The notes below the pieces were generated by a model. That model ran no database searches, was not told the DNA's origin, and was given only the letters and a program-made list of their open reading frames with translations. Positions 14,484 to 21,820 of a stretch of DNA of 64,000 nt are shown one piece after another (within the stretch, counting starts at the first letter, position 1; the number at the start of each line of letters is the position of its first letter). This DNA comes from Polyangium sp. y55x31. GTDB lineage: Bacteria; Myxococcota_A; Polyangia; Polyangiales; Polyangiaceae. The translations under genes were made by a program, and so were the position numbers. The DNA is taken from the NCBI RefSeq assembly GCF_029946505.1, contig NZ_JARZHG010000050.1, positions 1 to 64,000 of the forward strand. Direction: 5' to 3'.

Positions 14484-16556
14484 CTAGCGCGTCGACATGC
14501 GCTCGGCGGCCGCGGCGTCTTCGTGTCCGAGGCGAACGTCCCGTAGCTCCGCCCCGAGCAGCTCGATCGCGGCCGTGACGAGGGGGTGATCGGCGATGGC
14601 GCGGCGCGCGTTGTCGAGGCGGGCGCGGAGGCCGGCGCCGTCGATCTGCGCGACCGTGACCGCGCCGCTCTGGGGACGGAGCGTTTCGAAGGTGACGTCG
14701 GGGTTGCCGCCGTAATGCGCGGCGAGGGCGGCGCGGATGGCCTCCTTGGCGATGGGCTCCTGCGCTTGCCTGCCGAGGAAGGAGTCGGCCTCGAAGCCGA
14801 GCACGATGCCGTCGGGGCCGATGCGGAGCAGCGCCGCGTGCTCGAGCACGGAGGCGAGGGGCGCGCGCTTGGCGCGGACGAGCTCGATCACGGCGCGAAA
14901 GGCGGCGAGATCGGCGGGGTTCGGGGCGGAAGGTGCTCGGGACGCGCCCTCGGCGGGAGGCGGAACGGTCGAAGGACGGTTCACGGCGCCGTTCTGCGGA
15001 GCAGAGAAGGAAGGGCGACCGCTCGCGGCGCCATTCTGCGGAGCAGAGAAGGAAGGGCGACCGCTCACGGCGCCGTTCTGCGGAGCAGAGAAGGCAGGTG
15101 GGCCGCTCGCGGCACCGTTCTGCGGAGCAGAAAAGGAAGGGCGACCGCTCACGGCGCCGTTCTGCGGCGCAGAAAAGGTAGGTGGACCGCTCGCGGCGCC
15201 GTTCTGCGGAGCAGAAAAGGTAGGTGGACCGTTCGCGGCGCCGTTCTGCGGAGCAGAAAAGGCAGGTGGACCGTTCGCGGCTGATGGACCGGGTGATGGG
15301 TCGGCGGAGGCGCCTCGACGCTGGCCCGGCGGCGTTCCCCCGCCTTGCATGGGCCTGCCGTGGCCGGCGCTTCCCGAGGGCGCGCCGCCCCCGCCGCTGC
15401 CGAGTAGGCGACGTTCCATCTCCCCGATCCGTCGCAAGAGCTCGTCCACCGGCATCAAGGGCGGCCGGCGCGCGAGGCGTACGAGCGTCATCTCCAGCGC
15501 CGCGCGTGGTTGACCGCTCCGCGTGACGTCGTCGTACGAACGCGAAAATCCTTGATGCAAACGCGCGAGGTCGTCGGCGTCCGCGCGCGCCGCGAGGGAC
15601 TTCACGTCGGCGAGCTCGCTGTCGGCGAGGTCGAGCAGGCCCGTCGGATCCGCGGAGACCTTGGCGACCACGAGGTCCCGCAAATGCGCGAGGAAATCCC
15701 GCGCGACGTGCGGCAGATCGTAGCCCTGATGCGCGAGGTCGGAGACCGTGCGCAGGCACGCCTCGGCGTCGCCGTCGACGAGCGCGGCCGCGAGCCCGTG
15801 GAGGACCGAGCGATCCGCGACGCCGAGGACCCGCGCCACGCCCTCGGCCGTGAGCTTGTCGCCGTCGACGCCGACCCACGCGAGGACCTGATCGAGCAAG
15901 CTCATCGCGTCGCGCATGCTGCCCGCGGCCTCGCGCGCGATGATGGAGAGCGCCGCGTCCTCGTAACCGACGCCCTCGCGGTCGAGGACGAAGCGCAGGC
16001 GCGCCGTGATCGAGAGCGCGCTGATGAGCTTGAAGTCGTAGCGCTGGCAGCGGCTCAGGATCGTGACCGGGATCTTGTGGACCTCGGTCGTCGCGAAGAT
16101 GAACTTCACGTGGGGCGGCGGCTCCTCGAGCGTCTTGAGGAACGCGTTCCACGCGTTGTTCGAGAGCATGTGGACCTCGTCCACGATGAAGATCTTGAAC
16201 CGGTCGCGCGAAGGCCGGTACGGCAGGCTCTCCTGGAGCTTGCGGACGTCGTCGACGCCGGTGTAGCTCGCGCCGTCGATCTCCTGAACGTCGACGTCGC
16301 TGCCGACGGTGATCTCCTTGCAAGGAGCGCACTCCTGGCAGGGCTTCGACGTCGGACCCTTCACGCAGTTGAGCGATTTCGCGAGGATGCGCGCGCTCGT
16401 CGTCTTGCCGACGCCACGGACGCCCGTGAACAAGAAGGCGTGCGCGACGCGGTTCTTGGCGATCGCGTTCTCGAGCGTGGTCGAGACGTGCCCCTGACCG
16501 ACGAGATCCTCGAACGACTGCGGTCGGTACTTGCGCGCGAGGACGACGTAGCTCAT
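14484..16556 (-). CDS. dnaX: DNA polymerase III subunit gamma/tau
   Basis: DnaX is the motor of the clamp loader of the replicative polymerase. The 690-residue protein has Walker A GVRGVGKT (45-52) and zinc ligands C64, C73, C76 and C79. Walker B-like VDEVHML and the sensor stretch FIFATTEVHKIPVTILSRCQR follow, then domain III. Residues 370-540 form a Gly/Pro-rich linker that contains seven tandem copies of a 14-residue unit with the core FSAPQNGA. A C-terminal domain (about 545-690) with FLGRQAQEPIAKEAI follows, as in tau. I see no convincing slippery site for making gamma. In many bacteria dnaX is in an operon with ybaB and recR; here it diverges from them across 155 bases. Confidence 0.95.
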   Translation of the reverse strand: MSYVVLARKYRPQSFEDLVGQGHVSTTLENAIAKNRVAHAFLFTGVRGVGKTTSARILAKSLNCVKGPTSKPCQECAPCKEITVGSDVDVQEIDGASYTGVDDVRKLQESLPYRPSRDRFKIFIVDEVHMLSNNAWNAFLKTLEEPPPHVKFIFATTEVHKIPVTILSRCQRYDFKLISALSITARLRFVLDREGVGYEDAALSIIAREAAGSMRDAMSLLDQVLAWVGVDGDKLTAEGVARVLGVADRSVLHGLAAALVDGDAEACLRTVSDLAHQGYDLPHVARDFLAHLRDLVVAKVSADPTGLLDLADSELADVKSLAARADADDLARLHQGFSRSYDDVTRSGQPRAALEMTLVRLARRPPLMPVDELLRRIGEMERRLLGSGGGGAPSGSAGHGRPMQGGGTPPGQRRGASADPSPGPSAANGPPAFSAPQNGAANGPPTFSAPQNGAASGPPTFSAPQNGAVSGRPSFSAPQNGAASGPPAFSAPQNGAVSGRPSFSAPQNGAASGRPSFSAPQNGAVNRPSTVPPPAEGASRAPSAPNPADLAAFRAVIELVRAKRAPLASVLEHAALLRIGPDGIVLGFEADSFLGRQAQEPIAKEAIRAALAAHYGGNPDVTFETLRPQSGAVTVAQIDGAGLRARLDNARRAIADHPLVTAAIELLGAELRDVRLGHEDAAAAERMSTR
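14985..15278 (-). repeat. Seven tandem 42-base units inside dnaX
   Basis: The core octamer ttctgcgg recurs exactly every 42 bases at 14992, 15034, 15076, 15118, 15160, 15202 and 15244 (plus-strand reading). The unit is a multiple of three and encodes 14 residues with an invariant FSAPQNGA core and a variable tail (SGRPS, NGPPT, SGPPA). Units differ by only a few substitutions, so this is a recently expanded in-frame minisatellite in the linker between the DnaX ATPase module and its C-terminal domain. There are no unique spacers, so it is not a CRISPR array. Confidence 0.95.
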
Positions 16557-16711
16557 CGCCGCCTCGACGTAGCAGAAAGGCGCGGCCGCGTCTCCCTACC
16601 CCGTCCCCGCAACCGGACCGGCGCGGCGGGCAGCAAGCGAGCGAAGAGGCGCGCCGGGGCGTTCGTCCGGCCTTGCAGCCCAGCCGACTTCACGGCATAC
16701 ACGCTCCTCCC

Positions 16712-17035
16712 ATGCAATTTCGCGGTGGAATGAACGAGCTGGTCCGCCAAGCGGCCCGGATGCAGCGCAAAATCGACGAGGCGAAAGCCAAGATCAAGGA
16801 CCACGAGATCTCGGCGACCGCCGCGTCGGACAAGGTCTCGGTCACCGTGACCTGCGAAGGCAAGGTCCGGAAGATCGCGATCGATCCGGACTTCCTCGCG
16901 GCCGAGGGCCTGGAGATGGCGCTCGACGCGGTGGCAGCCGCGGCGAACTCGGCGCTCGAGCAGGCCGACAAGCACGTCGAAGCCGAGATCGCGAAGGTCA
17001 CGGGCGGCGTGAAGATCCCGGGAATGCACACGTAG
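16712..17035 (+). CDS. ybaB: YbaB/EbfC nucleoid-associated DNA-binding protein
   Basis: The 107-residue protein has the YbaB family layout: a helical N-terminal part (MNELVRQAARMQRKIDEA), a central sheet (VSVTVTCEGKVRKIAIDPDF) and C-terminal helices. Family members form tweezer-like dimers that bind DNA and help organise the nucleoid. ATG 16712 gives the usual MQFRGGMNELV start, while ATG 16730 would also fit. It precedes recR with a one-base overlap (TAGTG), as in many genomes, and the two likely form one transcript with ridA behind. Confidence 0.92.
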   Translation: MQFRGGMNELVRQAARMQRKIDEAKAKIKDHEISATAASDKVSVTVTCEGKVRKIAIDPDFLAAEGLEMALDAVAAAANSALEQADKHVEAEIAKVTGGVKIPGMHT

Positions 17036-17706
17036 TGGCCACGCGGAGCCCCACCTCCTACGTCACGCGCACCTCTTCTTTGCCCGAACGTCTGACACGC
17101 GTCGCGCACCTGTTCGCGCGGCTGCCCGGCGTCGGCGAGAAGACCGCGCAGCGCTTCGCCCTGTTCCTGGCGACGGCGGACGAGGAAGTCGCGCGTGATC
17201 TCGGCGCCGAGCTCGCCACGCTGCGCGACCACGTGCGGCCCTGCGAGCGCTGCGGGAACATCGCCGAGGTCGTCGAGGGAGCTCCGCCGGACGAGCCCGT
17301 GCGCTGCGCAATCTGCCGGGACGAGCGGCGTGACAAGGCGCTGCTCTGCGTGGTCGCGCGGGTGCAAGACCTGCTCGCCATCGAGCGGAGCGGCGTGATG
17401 CGCGGGAAGTATTTCGTGCTCGGGCGGCTGCTCTCGCCGCTCGACGGGATCTCGGCCGAGGATCTGCCGCTCGAGCGGCTGCGGCGCATCGTGAAGGATC
17501 CCGAGGCGCCCGTGAGCGAGGTGCTCGTGGCGACGCCGCCGTCGGTGGACGGCGAGGCGACGGCGCTGCTCGTGGCGCGCGAGATGGCCTCGCTCGGCGC
17601 GCGCGTGACCCGCATCGCGAGCGGCGTGCCCCACGGGGGCGACCTCGAGTTCGCCGATCAAGTCACGCTCGGCCGCGCCATCGAGGGCCGGAAGAGCTTC
17701 GGCTGA
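17035..17706 (+). CDS. recR: Recombination mediator RecR
   Basis: RecR works with RecO and RecF to load RecA at single-strand gaps. The 223-residue protein has a helix-hairpin-helix (FARLPGVGEKTAQRFALF, about 27-44), a four-cysteine zinc finger (C70-x2-C73 and C91-x2-C94), and a Toprim domain from residue 103. Toprim shows LLCVVARVQDLLAIERSG and VLVATPPSVDGEATALLV. The C-terminal Walker-like end is SGVPHGGDLEFADQVTLGRAI, normally SGLPVGGDLEYADEVTL. It starts on GTG in the ybaB stop. The N-terminus is about 15 residues longer than usual, so an internal start near SLPERL is conceivable. Confidence 0.95.
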   Translation: MATRSPTSYVTRTSSLPERLTRVAHLFARLPGVGEKTAQRFALFLATADEEVARDLGAELATLRDHVRPCERCGNIAEVVEGAPPDEPVRCAICRDERRDKALLCVVARVQDLLAIERSGVMRGKYFVLGRLLSPLDGISAEDLPLERLRRIVKDPEAPVSEVLVATPPSVDGEATALLVAREMASLGARVTRIASGVPHGGDLEFADQVTLGRAIEGRKSFG

Positions 17707-17722
17707 ACGGAGGGTACGACAG

Positions 17723-18103
17723 ATGCCGAAAACCATCATTTCCACGAAGGATGCACCCGCCGCGATCGGCCCGTACTCGCAGGCCACGCGCGCCGGGAAC
17801 CTCGTCTTTTGCAGCGGCCAGATCCCCATCGACCCGAAGACGGGTGAGCTCGTCGCAGGCGGGATCGAGGCGCAGACGAAGCAAGCGCTCGCGAACCTCG
17901 GCGAGGTGCTCCGCGCCGCCGGCGCGTCGTGGCCCGACGTCGTGCGGACGACGATCTGGCTCGTCGATCTCGGCGATTTCGCGGTCGTCAACCGGATTTA
18001 CGGAGAAGTCGTGGGCGCCGAGCCGCCCGCACGCGTGACCATCCAAGTGTCGGCGCTGCCGAAGGGCGCCGCCGTCGAAATCGATGCGATTGCCCATGTT
18101 TGA
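17723..18103 (+). CDS. ridA: RidA/YjgF family enamine/imine deaminase
   Basis: RidA hydrolyses reactive 2-aminoacrylate-type enamines released by PLP enzymes. The 126-residue protein has all family marks: AIGPYSQATRAGNLVFCSGQI near the start, GGIEAQTKQALANLGEVL, VVRTTIWL, and the arginine-containing motif PPARVTIQVSALPKGAAVEIDAIA that binds the carboxylate and defines the active RidA group. It sits 16 bases after recR in the same direction and probably shares its transcript. GGAGG lies just before the ATG region. Confidence 0.95.
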   Translation: MPKTIISTKDAPAAIGPYSQATRAGNLVFCSGQIPIDPKTGELVAGGIEAQTKQALANLGEVLRAAGASWPDVVRTTIWLVDLGDFAVVNRIYGEVVGAEPPARVTIQVSALPKGAAVEIDAIAHV

Positions 18104-18139
18104 CACCTGGGCAAAGTCAATCCCCAGGGGAGCCTCGAA

Positions 18140-20233
18140 ATGACCACCAAGGACGATAGCGACAACCCCGAGAAGAAGACGCGCAGGATCGTCCGCTCGG
18201 CGAGCACGCGGCGCGAGGGCGAGCCCGGCACCGACAGCCCGACTGCGGAGGCAAAGCCCACGCAAGAGGCCGGGGAGGCGAAGAAGGAGCCGGCCGCCGG
18301 CGAAGGCGCCGCCGCTCCCGCGCCGAAGCCCGCCGCGAGCGGCCCCGGCGGCAGGCCCGAAGGCGTGCGCCGGATCGACATGCGCGGGCCCCGTCCGCCC
18401 GCCGGCTCCGCGAGGCCGAGCGGCGGTAGGCCGCCGCCCCGCGGCCCCCGAAGGGACAACGGCGGCGACTTCATTCCGCGTCAGGAAGAAGGGATGCGCC
18501 CGCGGCCCGGCCCGAACGCCGCACGCTCGCCCATGGGCCCGGCCCGCCCCGCCCGTCCCGGCGCCCCGCCCGGGGAAGCCCGCGCCGAAGGCGGCGAGAG
18601 GCCGCCGCGTCTCGATCGAGGCCCGCGCCCGGACCGGGGTCCGAGGCCGGATCGTGGTCCGCGTCCGGATCGGGGTCCGCGGCCGGAGCGTGGTCCGAGG
18701 CCGGAGCGTGGTCCGCGTCCCGAGGGCGCAGGCCCGCGTCGTGATCGTCCGCAAGCCGCCGCGCCGAGCGCCGCCGCGTCCGCCGCCGCGGGTGAGGCCC
18801 AGGCGAAGCCGGCCGCCGCCGTGAAGCCGGCCGCGCCGCCCGCGAAGCCGGCCGCGCCCGCGCCCGCCCCGAAGCCGGCCGCGCCGAAGCCGAACATCGT
18901 GACGATCATCGCGCCGCCCCCGAAGGCGAGCGGCGGCCCGAAGGTTTCCGCGCCGAAGCCGGCGCTGACGGCGAAGGAAGCCCTCGCCGCGAAGGCGAAG
19001 GCCGCGCAGGCGAAGGGCAAGGCCCCGGCGCAACCCGCGAAGGCAGAAGGCGCCGCAGAGGCCCCGGCGGCCGCAGCGGCCCCGGCGTTCGAGGCGGCCG
19101 ATCTGTCGGCCGGCTGGGACACGGCCGTGGAGGCCGCGCGCAAGGCAGGCGATCGCAGCGCGGCCCTCGTGGACGCGTGGCTCGCCGGCTCGAACGTGGA
19201 GGCGATCGCGGCCGTGGCCGACGCGGACGACGCGCCGGGCGCCGCGCGCAAGGCCGCGCGTCGCGCGATCAACATCCTGAAGTCGCGCGGGACGGCGATC
19301 CCGACGCGGCCGCGGGTGGCGCGCGTCGACGCGAAGGCCGAGGTGGTGCTCGAAGCGACGTTCCTGCCGCCCGACGGCAGCGGGACGTCGGCCATCTCGA
19401 TCACGAGCCGTGACGCGAGCGGTCGCTACCACCTGGCCGAGGTGATCGTGCGGGACCCGATCGGCATCCTGAACGCGGGCAGCGCGTGGATGAGCGGCTC
19501 GCAGCTCAAGGAAGGCCGGAACCGCGCGCTCGAAGGGCTCGGCGTGTCGCCGGCGCCCGTGTCCGTGGAGTGGGCGCGTCATCGGATCGCCGCGGCGCGG
19601 AAGCAAAACGCCACGTCGGGGCAGATCGTGCCGCTCGGGTTCGAGGGCTGCCGCGAGCTCGTCGAGCCGTGCCCCGAGGCCGAGCCGCCGCATCCGGTGG
19701 CCGATCTCGAAGCCGAGGTCACGAGCGAGATCGCCTGGGCGCGCGCGCCCGGGTCGGCGACGCTGCACGAGGAGCCGGAGTTCCGGTCGTGGCTCCCCGA
19801 TCGCGGGAGCCTGGAGGAGCTGCTCCAGCGGCTCGGTCAGCGGCTCGGGCCGGAGGGCGTGCGCGATCCGCAGGCCGTGAACGAGGCGCTGCGCGAGGAG
19901 ATCGCGAGCGCGACGGATCGCTTCTTCTCGCCGGAGGCGCGCGCGATCATCGCGACGCGGATGCGAGACGCGGCGATCTCGGTGCGCACGCGGAAGGGCA
20001 GCGATCGCGCGGCGGACGTGCTCGCAGTGGCGCGCGCGGTGAAGGAGGCGGGGCTCATCACGTCGCCGCCGAACGAGATTCCCTTCCTGCTGGGCTTCTT
20101 CCAGAAGGGGATCAGCGTGCTCGCGCATCAGGGTGGCGGGTCGCTGCGCATTCCGGTGGCGCCGCTCGGGCCGCAGGTGCCGCAGGCTGCTCCGCAGGCT
20201 CCCGCGGAGGGGTCGGCGGAAGCTTCGACCTGA
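18140..20233 (+). CDS. Large protein with disordered Pro/Arg/Ala-rich N-half, function unknown
   Basis: The 697-residue protein is not recognised. Residues 1-330 are low-complexity and basic, first Glu/Ala/Lys-rich, then Gly/Pro/Arg-rich with six copies of a GPRPDR-type hexapeptide (about residues 161-196), then Ala/Pro/Lys-rich with many AKPAAP units. Residues 330-697 look folded, mixed alpha/beta, with AAVEAARKAGDRSAALVDAW-like helices and strands such as AEVVLEATFLPP, RYHLAEVIVRDPIG and VSVEWARHRIAAA. No signal peptide, membrane helix or catalytic motif is visible. The RGP-rich stretch could bind nucleic acid, which is inference. It lies 36 bases after ridA and ends at a strong hairpin. 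The ordered half is probably conserved among myxobacteria. Confidence 0.8.
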   Translation: MTTKDDSDNPEKKTRRIVRSASTRREGEPGTDSPTAEAKPTQEAGEAKKEPAAGEGAAAPAPKPAASGPGGRPEGVRRIDMRGPRPPAGSARPSGGRPPPRGPRRDNGGDFIPRQEEGMRPRPGPNAARSPMGPARPARPGAPPGEARAEGGERPPRLDRGPRPDRGPRPDRGPRPDRGPRPERGPRPERGPRPEGAGPRRDRPQAAAPSAAASAAAGEAQAKPAAAVKPAAPPAKPAAPAPAPKPAAPKPNIVTIIAPPPKASGGPKVSAPKPALTAKEALAAKAKAAQAKGKAPAQPAKAEGAAEAPAAAAAPAFEAADLSAGWDTAVEAARKAGDRSAALVDAWLAGSNVEAIAAVADADDAPGAARKAARRAINILKSRGTAIPTRPRVARVDAKAEVVLEATFLPPDGSGTSAISITSRDASGRYHLAEVIVRDPIGILNAGSAWMSGSQLKEGRNRALEGLGVSPAPVSVEWARHRIAAARKQNATSGQIVPLGFEGCRELVEPCPEAEPPHPVADLEAEVTSEIAWARAPGSATLHEEPEFRSWLPDRGSLEELLQRLGQRLGPEGVRDPQAVNEALREEIASATDRFFSPEARAIIATRMRDAAISVRTRKGSDRAADVLAVARAVKEAGLITSPPNEIPFLLGFFQKGISVLAHQGGGSLRIPVAPLGPQVPQAAPQAPAEGSAEAST
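18620..18727 (+). repeat. Six 18-base tandem units (GPRPDR coding)
   Basis: Six consecutive 18-base units of the type ggtccgcgtccggatcgg encode GPRPDR, GPRPER or GPRPEG. Units differ at a few third positions and in the Asp/Glu codon. They lie inside the disordered N-terminal half of the large unknown protein at 18140-20233 and keep the reading frame. Confidence 0.9.
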
Positions 20234-20251
20234 TCGCCAGACCTCACCCCC

Positions 20252-21160
20252 CTAACCCCCCTCTCCACGCCGTGGAGAGGGGGGAATAGACCACGGCGCT
20301 TTTGCGTCGCCCATCCCCACATGTCGTCGAAACGCGAGGTGCAGCGCCCGCGTGTTCGGGCCCGGTGTTCCGCTTCCGATCGGCGCGCCGTCGACCGCGA
20401 CGACAGGCAGGAGCTCGCGCAAGCTCGACGAGAGGAACACCTCGTCCGCCGAGCGCACGTCGTCGGGCACGAGCGGGCGTAGCTCGACGGAGAGCCCCGC
20501 TTCACCGGCGATCGCGAGGATGTGCGCGCGCGTGATGCCCGCGAGGATCCCCGCCTCCTCGGGCGGCGTGATCAGCGTTCGTCCCCGCACCACGAAAACG
20601 TTTGAGGTCGTACCTTCGACGATCTGCCCCGCGGTGTTGATGATGAGCGCCTCGTGCGCGCCGACGTCACACGCCTTGCGGATCGCGAGCACGCTGGCGA
20701 GGTAGTTTCCGACCTTGGCGCCATGCGCGGCATCGCAGGCACGCTCGGTGCGATGCGTGATGACGGCGACGCCGTCGCGGTACATCGCCGCCGGGAGGAG
20801 CTTGAGGGGCTCGACGAGGATCACGCGCAGCGGATGCGTCGCGAGGCGCGGATCGAGGCCGAGCGGGCCGGTGCCACGCGTGAGCGTGGCGCGCACGTAA
20901 CTCTCGGGGTTCGCCGCCTCCGCGAGGGCTCGTTCGATCTCGGCGGCGAACGCGGCGCGATCGATCGGCATGGGGATCGCGACCTGCGCGGCCGATCGTT
21001 CGAGGCGCTCGACGTGCTCGTCGAGGGCGAACGGGCGGCCGCCGTAGGTGCGGATGGTCTCGAAGACGCTGTCGCCGTAGAGGAAGCCGCGGTCGTAGAC
21101 CGAAACCTTTGCGTCCTCGGGCGCGTAAAACCTTCCGTCGATGCAGGCGATGCGGCTCAT
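20252..21160 (-). CDS. Class IV PLP aminotransferase (PabC / D-amino acid / branched-chain type)
   Basis: The 302-residue protein belongs to fold-type IV PLP enzymes: SVYDRGFLYGDSVFETIR (20-37), catalytic lysine K149 in AKVGNYLAS, and the cofactor-binding EGTTSNVF (182-189) with ITPP and GILAGITR. The family includes aminodeoxychorismate lyase, D-amino acid and branched-chain aminotransferases. The sequence does not decide between them, though the opening motif is PabC/DAAT-like. The ATG at 21160 is preceded by 20 bases from the acyltransferase stop, so it is the last gene of the TPR operon. Its last residues (IPPSPRRGEGG) are encoded by a palindromic hairpin element, so the natural C-terminus was probably extended by it. 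Confidence 0.85.
   Translation of the reverse strand: MSRIACIDGRFYAPEDAKVSVYDRGFLYGDSVFETIRTYGGRPFALDEHVERLERSAAQVAIPMPIDRAAFAAEIERALAEAANPESYVRATLTRGTGPLGLDPRLATHPLRVILVEPLKLLPAAMYRDGVAVITHRTERACDAAHGAKVGNYLASVLAIRKACDVGAHEALIINTAGQIVEGTTSNVFVVRGRTLITPPEEAGILAGITRAHILAIAGEAGLSVELRPLVPDDVRSADEVFLSSSLRELLPVVAVDGAPIGSGTPGPNTRALHLAFRRHVGMGDAKAPWSIPPSPRRGEGG
20256..20284. terminator. 13-bp perfect hairpin between convergent genes
   Basis: Bases 20256-20268 are exactly complementary to 20272-20284 (CCCCCCTCTCCAC with GTGGAGAGGGGGG) around a three-base loop. It lies just after the stop of the plus-strand gene (20233) and overlaps the 3' end of the minus-strand aminotransferase. The likely role is a bidirectional terminator or RNA stabiliser. 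The flanking runs CTCACCCCCCTAACCCC resemble dispersed palindromic elements seen in many GC-rich genomes; no second full copy was spotted in this window. There is no U-tract, so intrinsic termination is not certain. Confidence 0.6.
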
Positions 21161-21180
21161 GGTCGTCGACCGAGAGCGTG

Positions 21181-21816
21181 TCACGGATCGTCGCCGAGCG
21201 CGCGCAGGGCCGTCACGCGAGCGTCGTCGATCGCGCGCGCGAGGGTCGCGCCGTCGAGTCCGCGTGGATCGAGCGGCGCGCCGAGCGCGACGGCGACACG
21301 CGAGAAGGGGCGGGGGATCTCGAACTTGTCCCACGTCCGCGCGAGGACCCACGCAGAGGAGCAAGCCGACGCGAGAGGCACGACGAGGCCGCCGCCGAGC
21401 TGCGCCGCGAGGATCGCGCCGACGCGCTCTCCGTCACCACGCACGACGCCGCGTGGTCCACGCGGGCCGTCCACGGCGAAGGCCGCGTCATGGCCCTGGC
21501 GCATGCGACGAACGATGCCTTTGAGGCCCATGGCGCCGCCGCGCGAGGACGAACCACGCTCGATGACGAGTCCGAGCGATCCGAGCGCGCCGGTCTGGAT
21601 CTCGCCGTCGTCGGAGAGGCTGACGAGCACGGCCGTGCGGCGACGCTTGGGCCAGCGGTGCAGCGCGAATTGCTGACCGTGCCAGAAGGCGAGCACCCAG
21701 GGGGTGCCGTCGGTTCCGTCGAGATCGGGGTGGGTGACGAGGGAGAAGCGGACAGAGCGGAGGAGGACGCGGGCGACGAGCCCCAGAGCTTTGCCGAGGG
21801 CTCGTCGCCGTTTCAC
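21181..21816 (-). CDS. DUF374-type lysophospholipid acyltransferase family protein
   Basis: The 211-residue protein has the short acyltransferase form known as DUF374. It shows WVLAFWHGQQFALHRW with the histidine of the shortened HX4D-like region, LVSLSDDGEI, the GSSSRGGAMGLKGIVR block, AFAVDGPRGPRG, and PLASACSSAWVLARTWDKFEIPRPFSRV. These are typical of DUF374 proteins linked to lipid A/Kdo or envelope lipid genes. A hydrophobic N-terminal helix is modest. It starts only 4 bases after the giant TPR gene and is followed by the aminotransferase after 20 bases, so the three are one operon. The acyl acceptor is unknown. Confidence 0.85.
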   Translation of the reverse strand: MKRRRALGKALGLVARVLLRSVRFSLVTHPDLDGTDGTPWVLAFWHGQQFALHRWPKRRRTAVLVSLSDDGEIQTGALGSLGLVIERGSSSRGGAMGLKGIVRRMRQGHDAAFAVDGPRGPRGVVRGDGERVGAILAAQLGGGLVVPLASACSSAWVLARTWDKFEIPRPFSRVAVALGAPLDPRGLDGATLARAIDDARVTALRALGDDP

Positions 21817-21820
21817 GGCG

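Noticed and set aside
14985-15278. CRISPR array
   Set aside because: The units are contiguous, in frame and have no unique spacers; they belong to dnaX.
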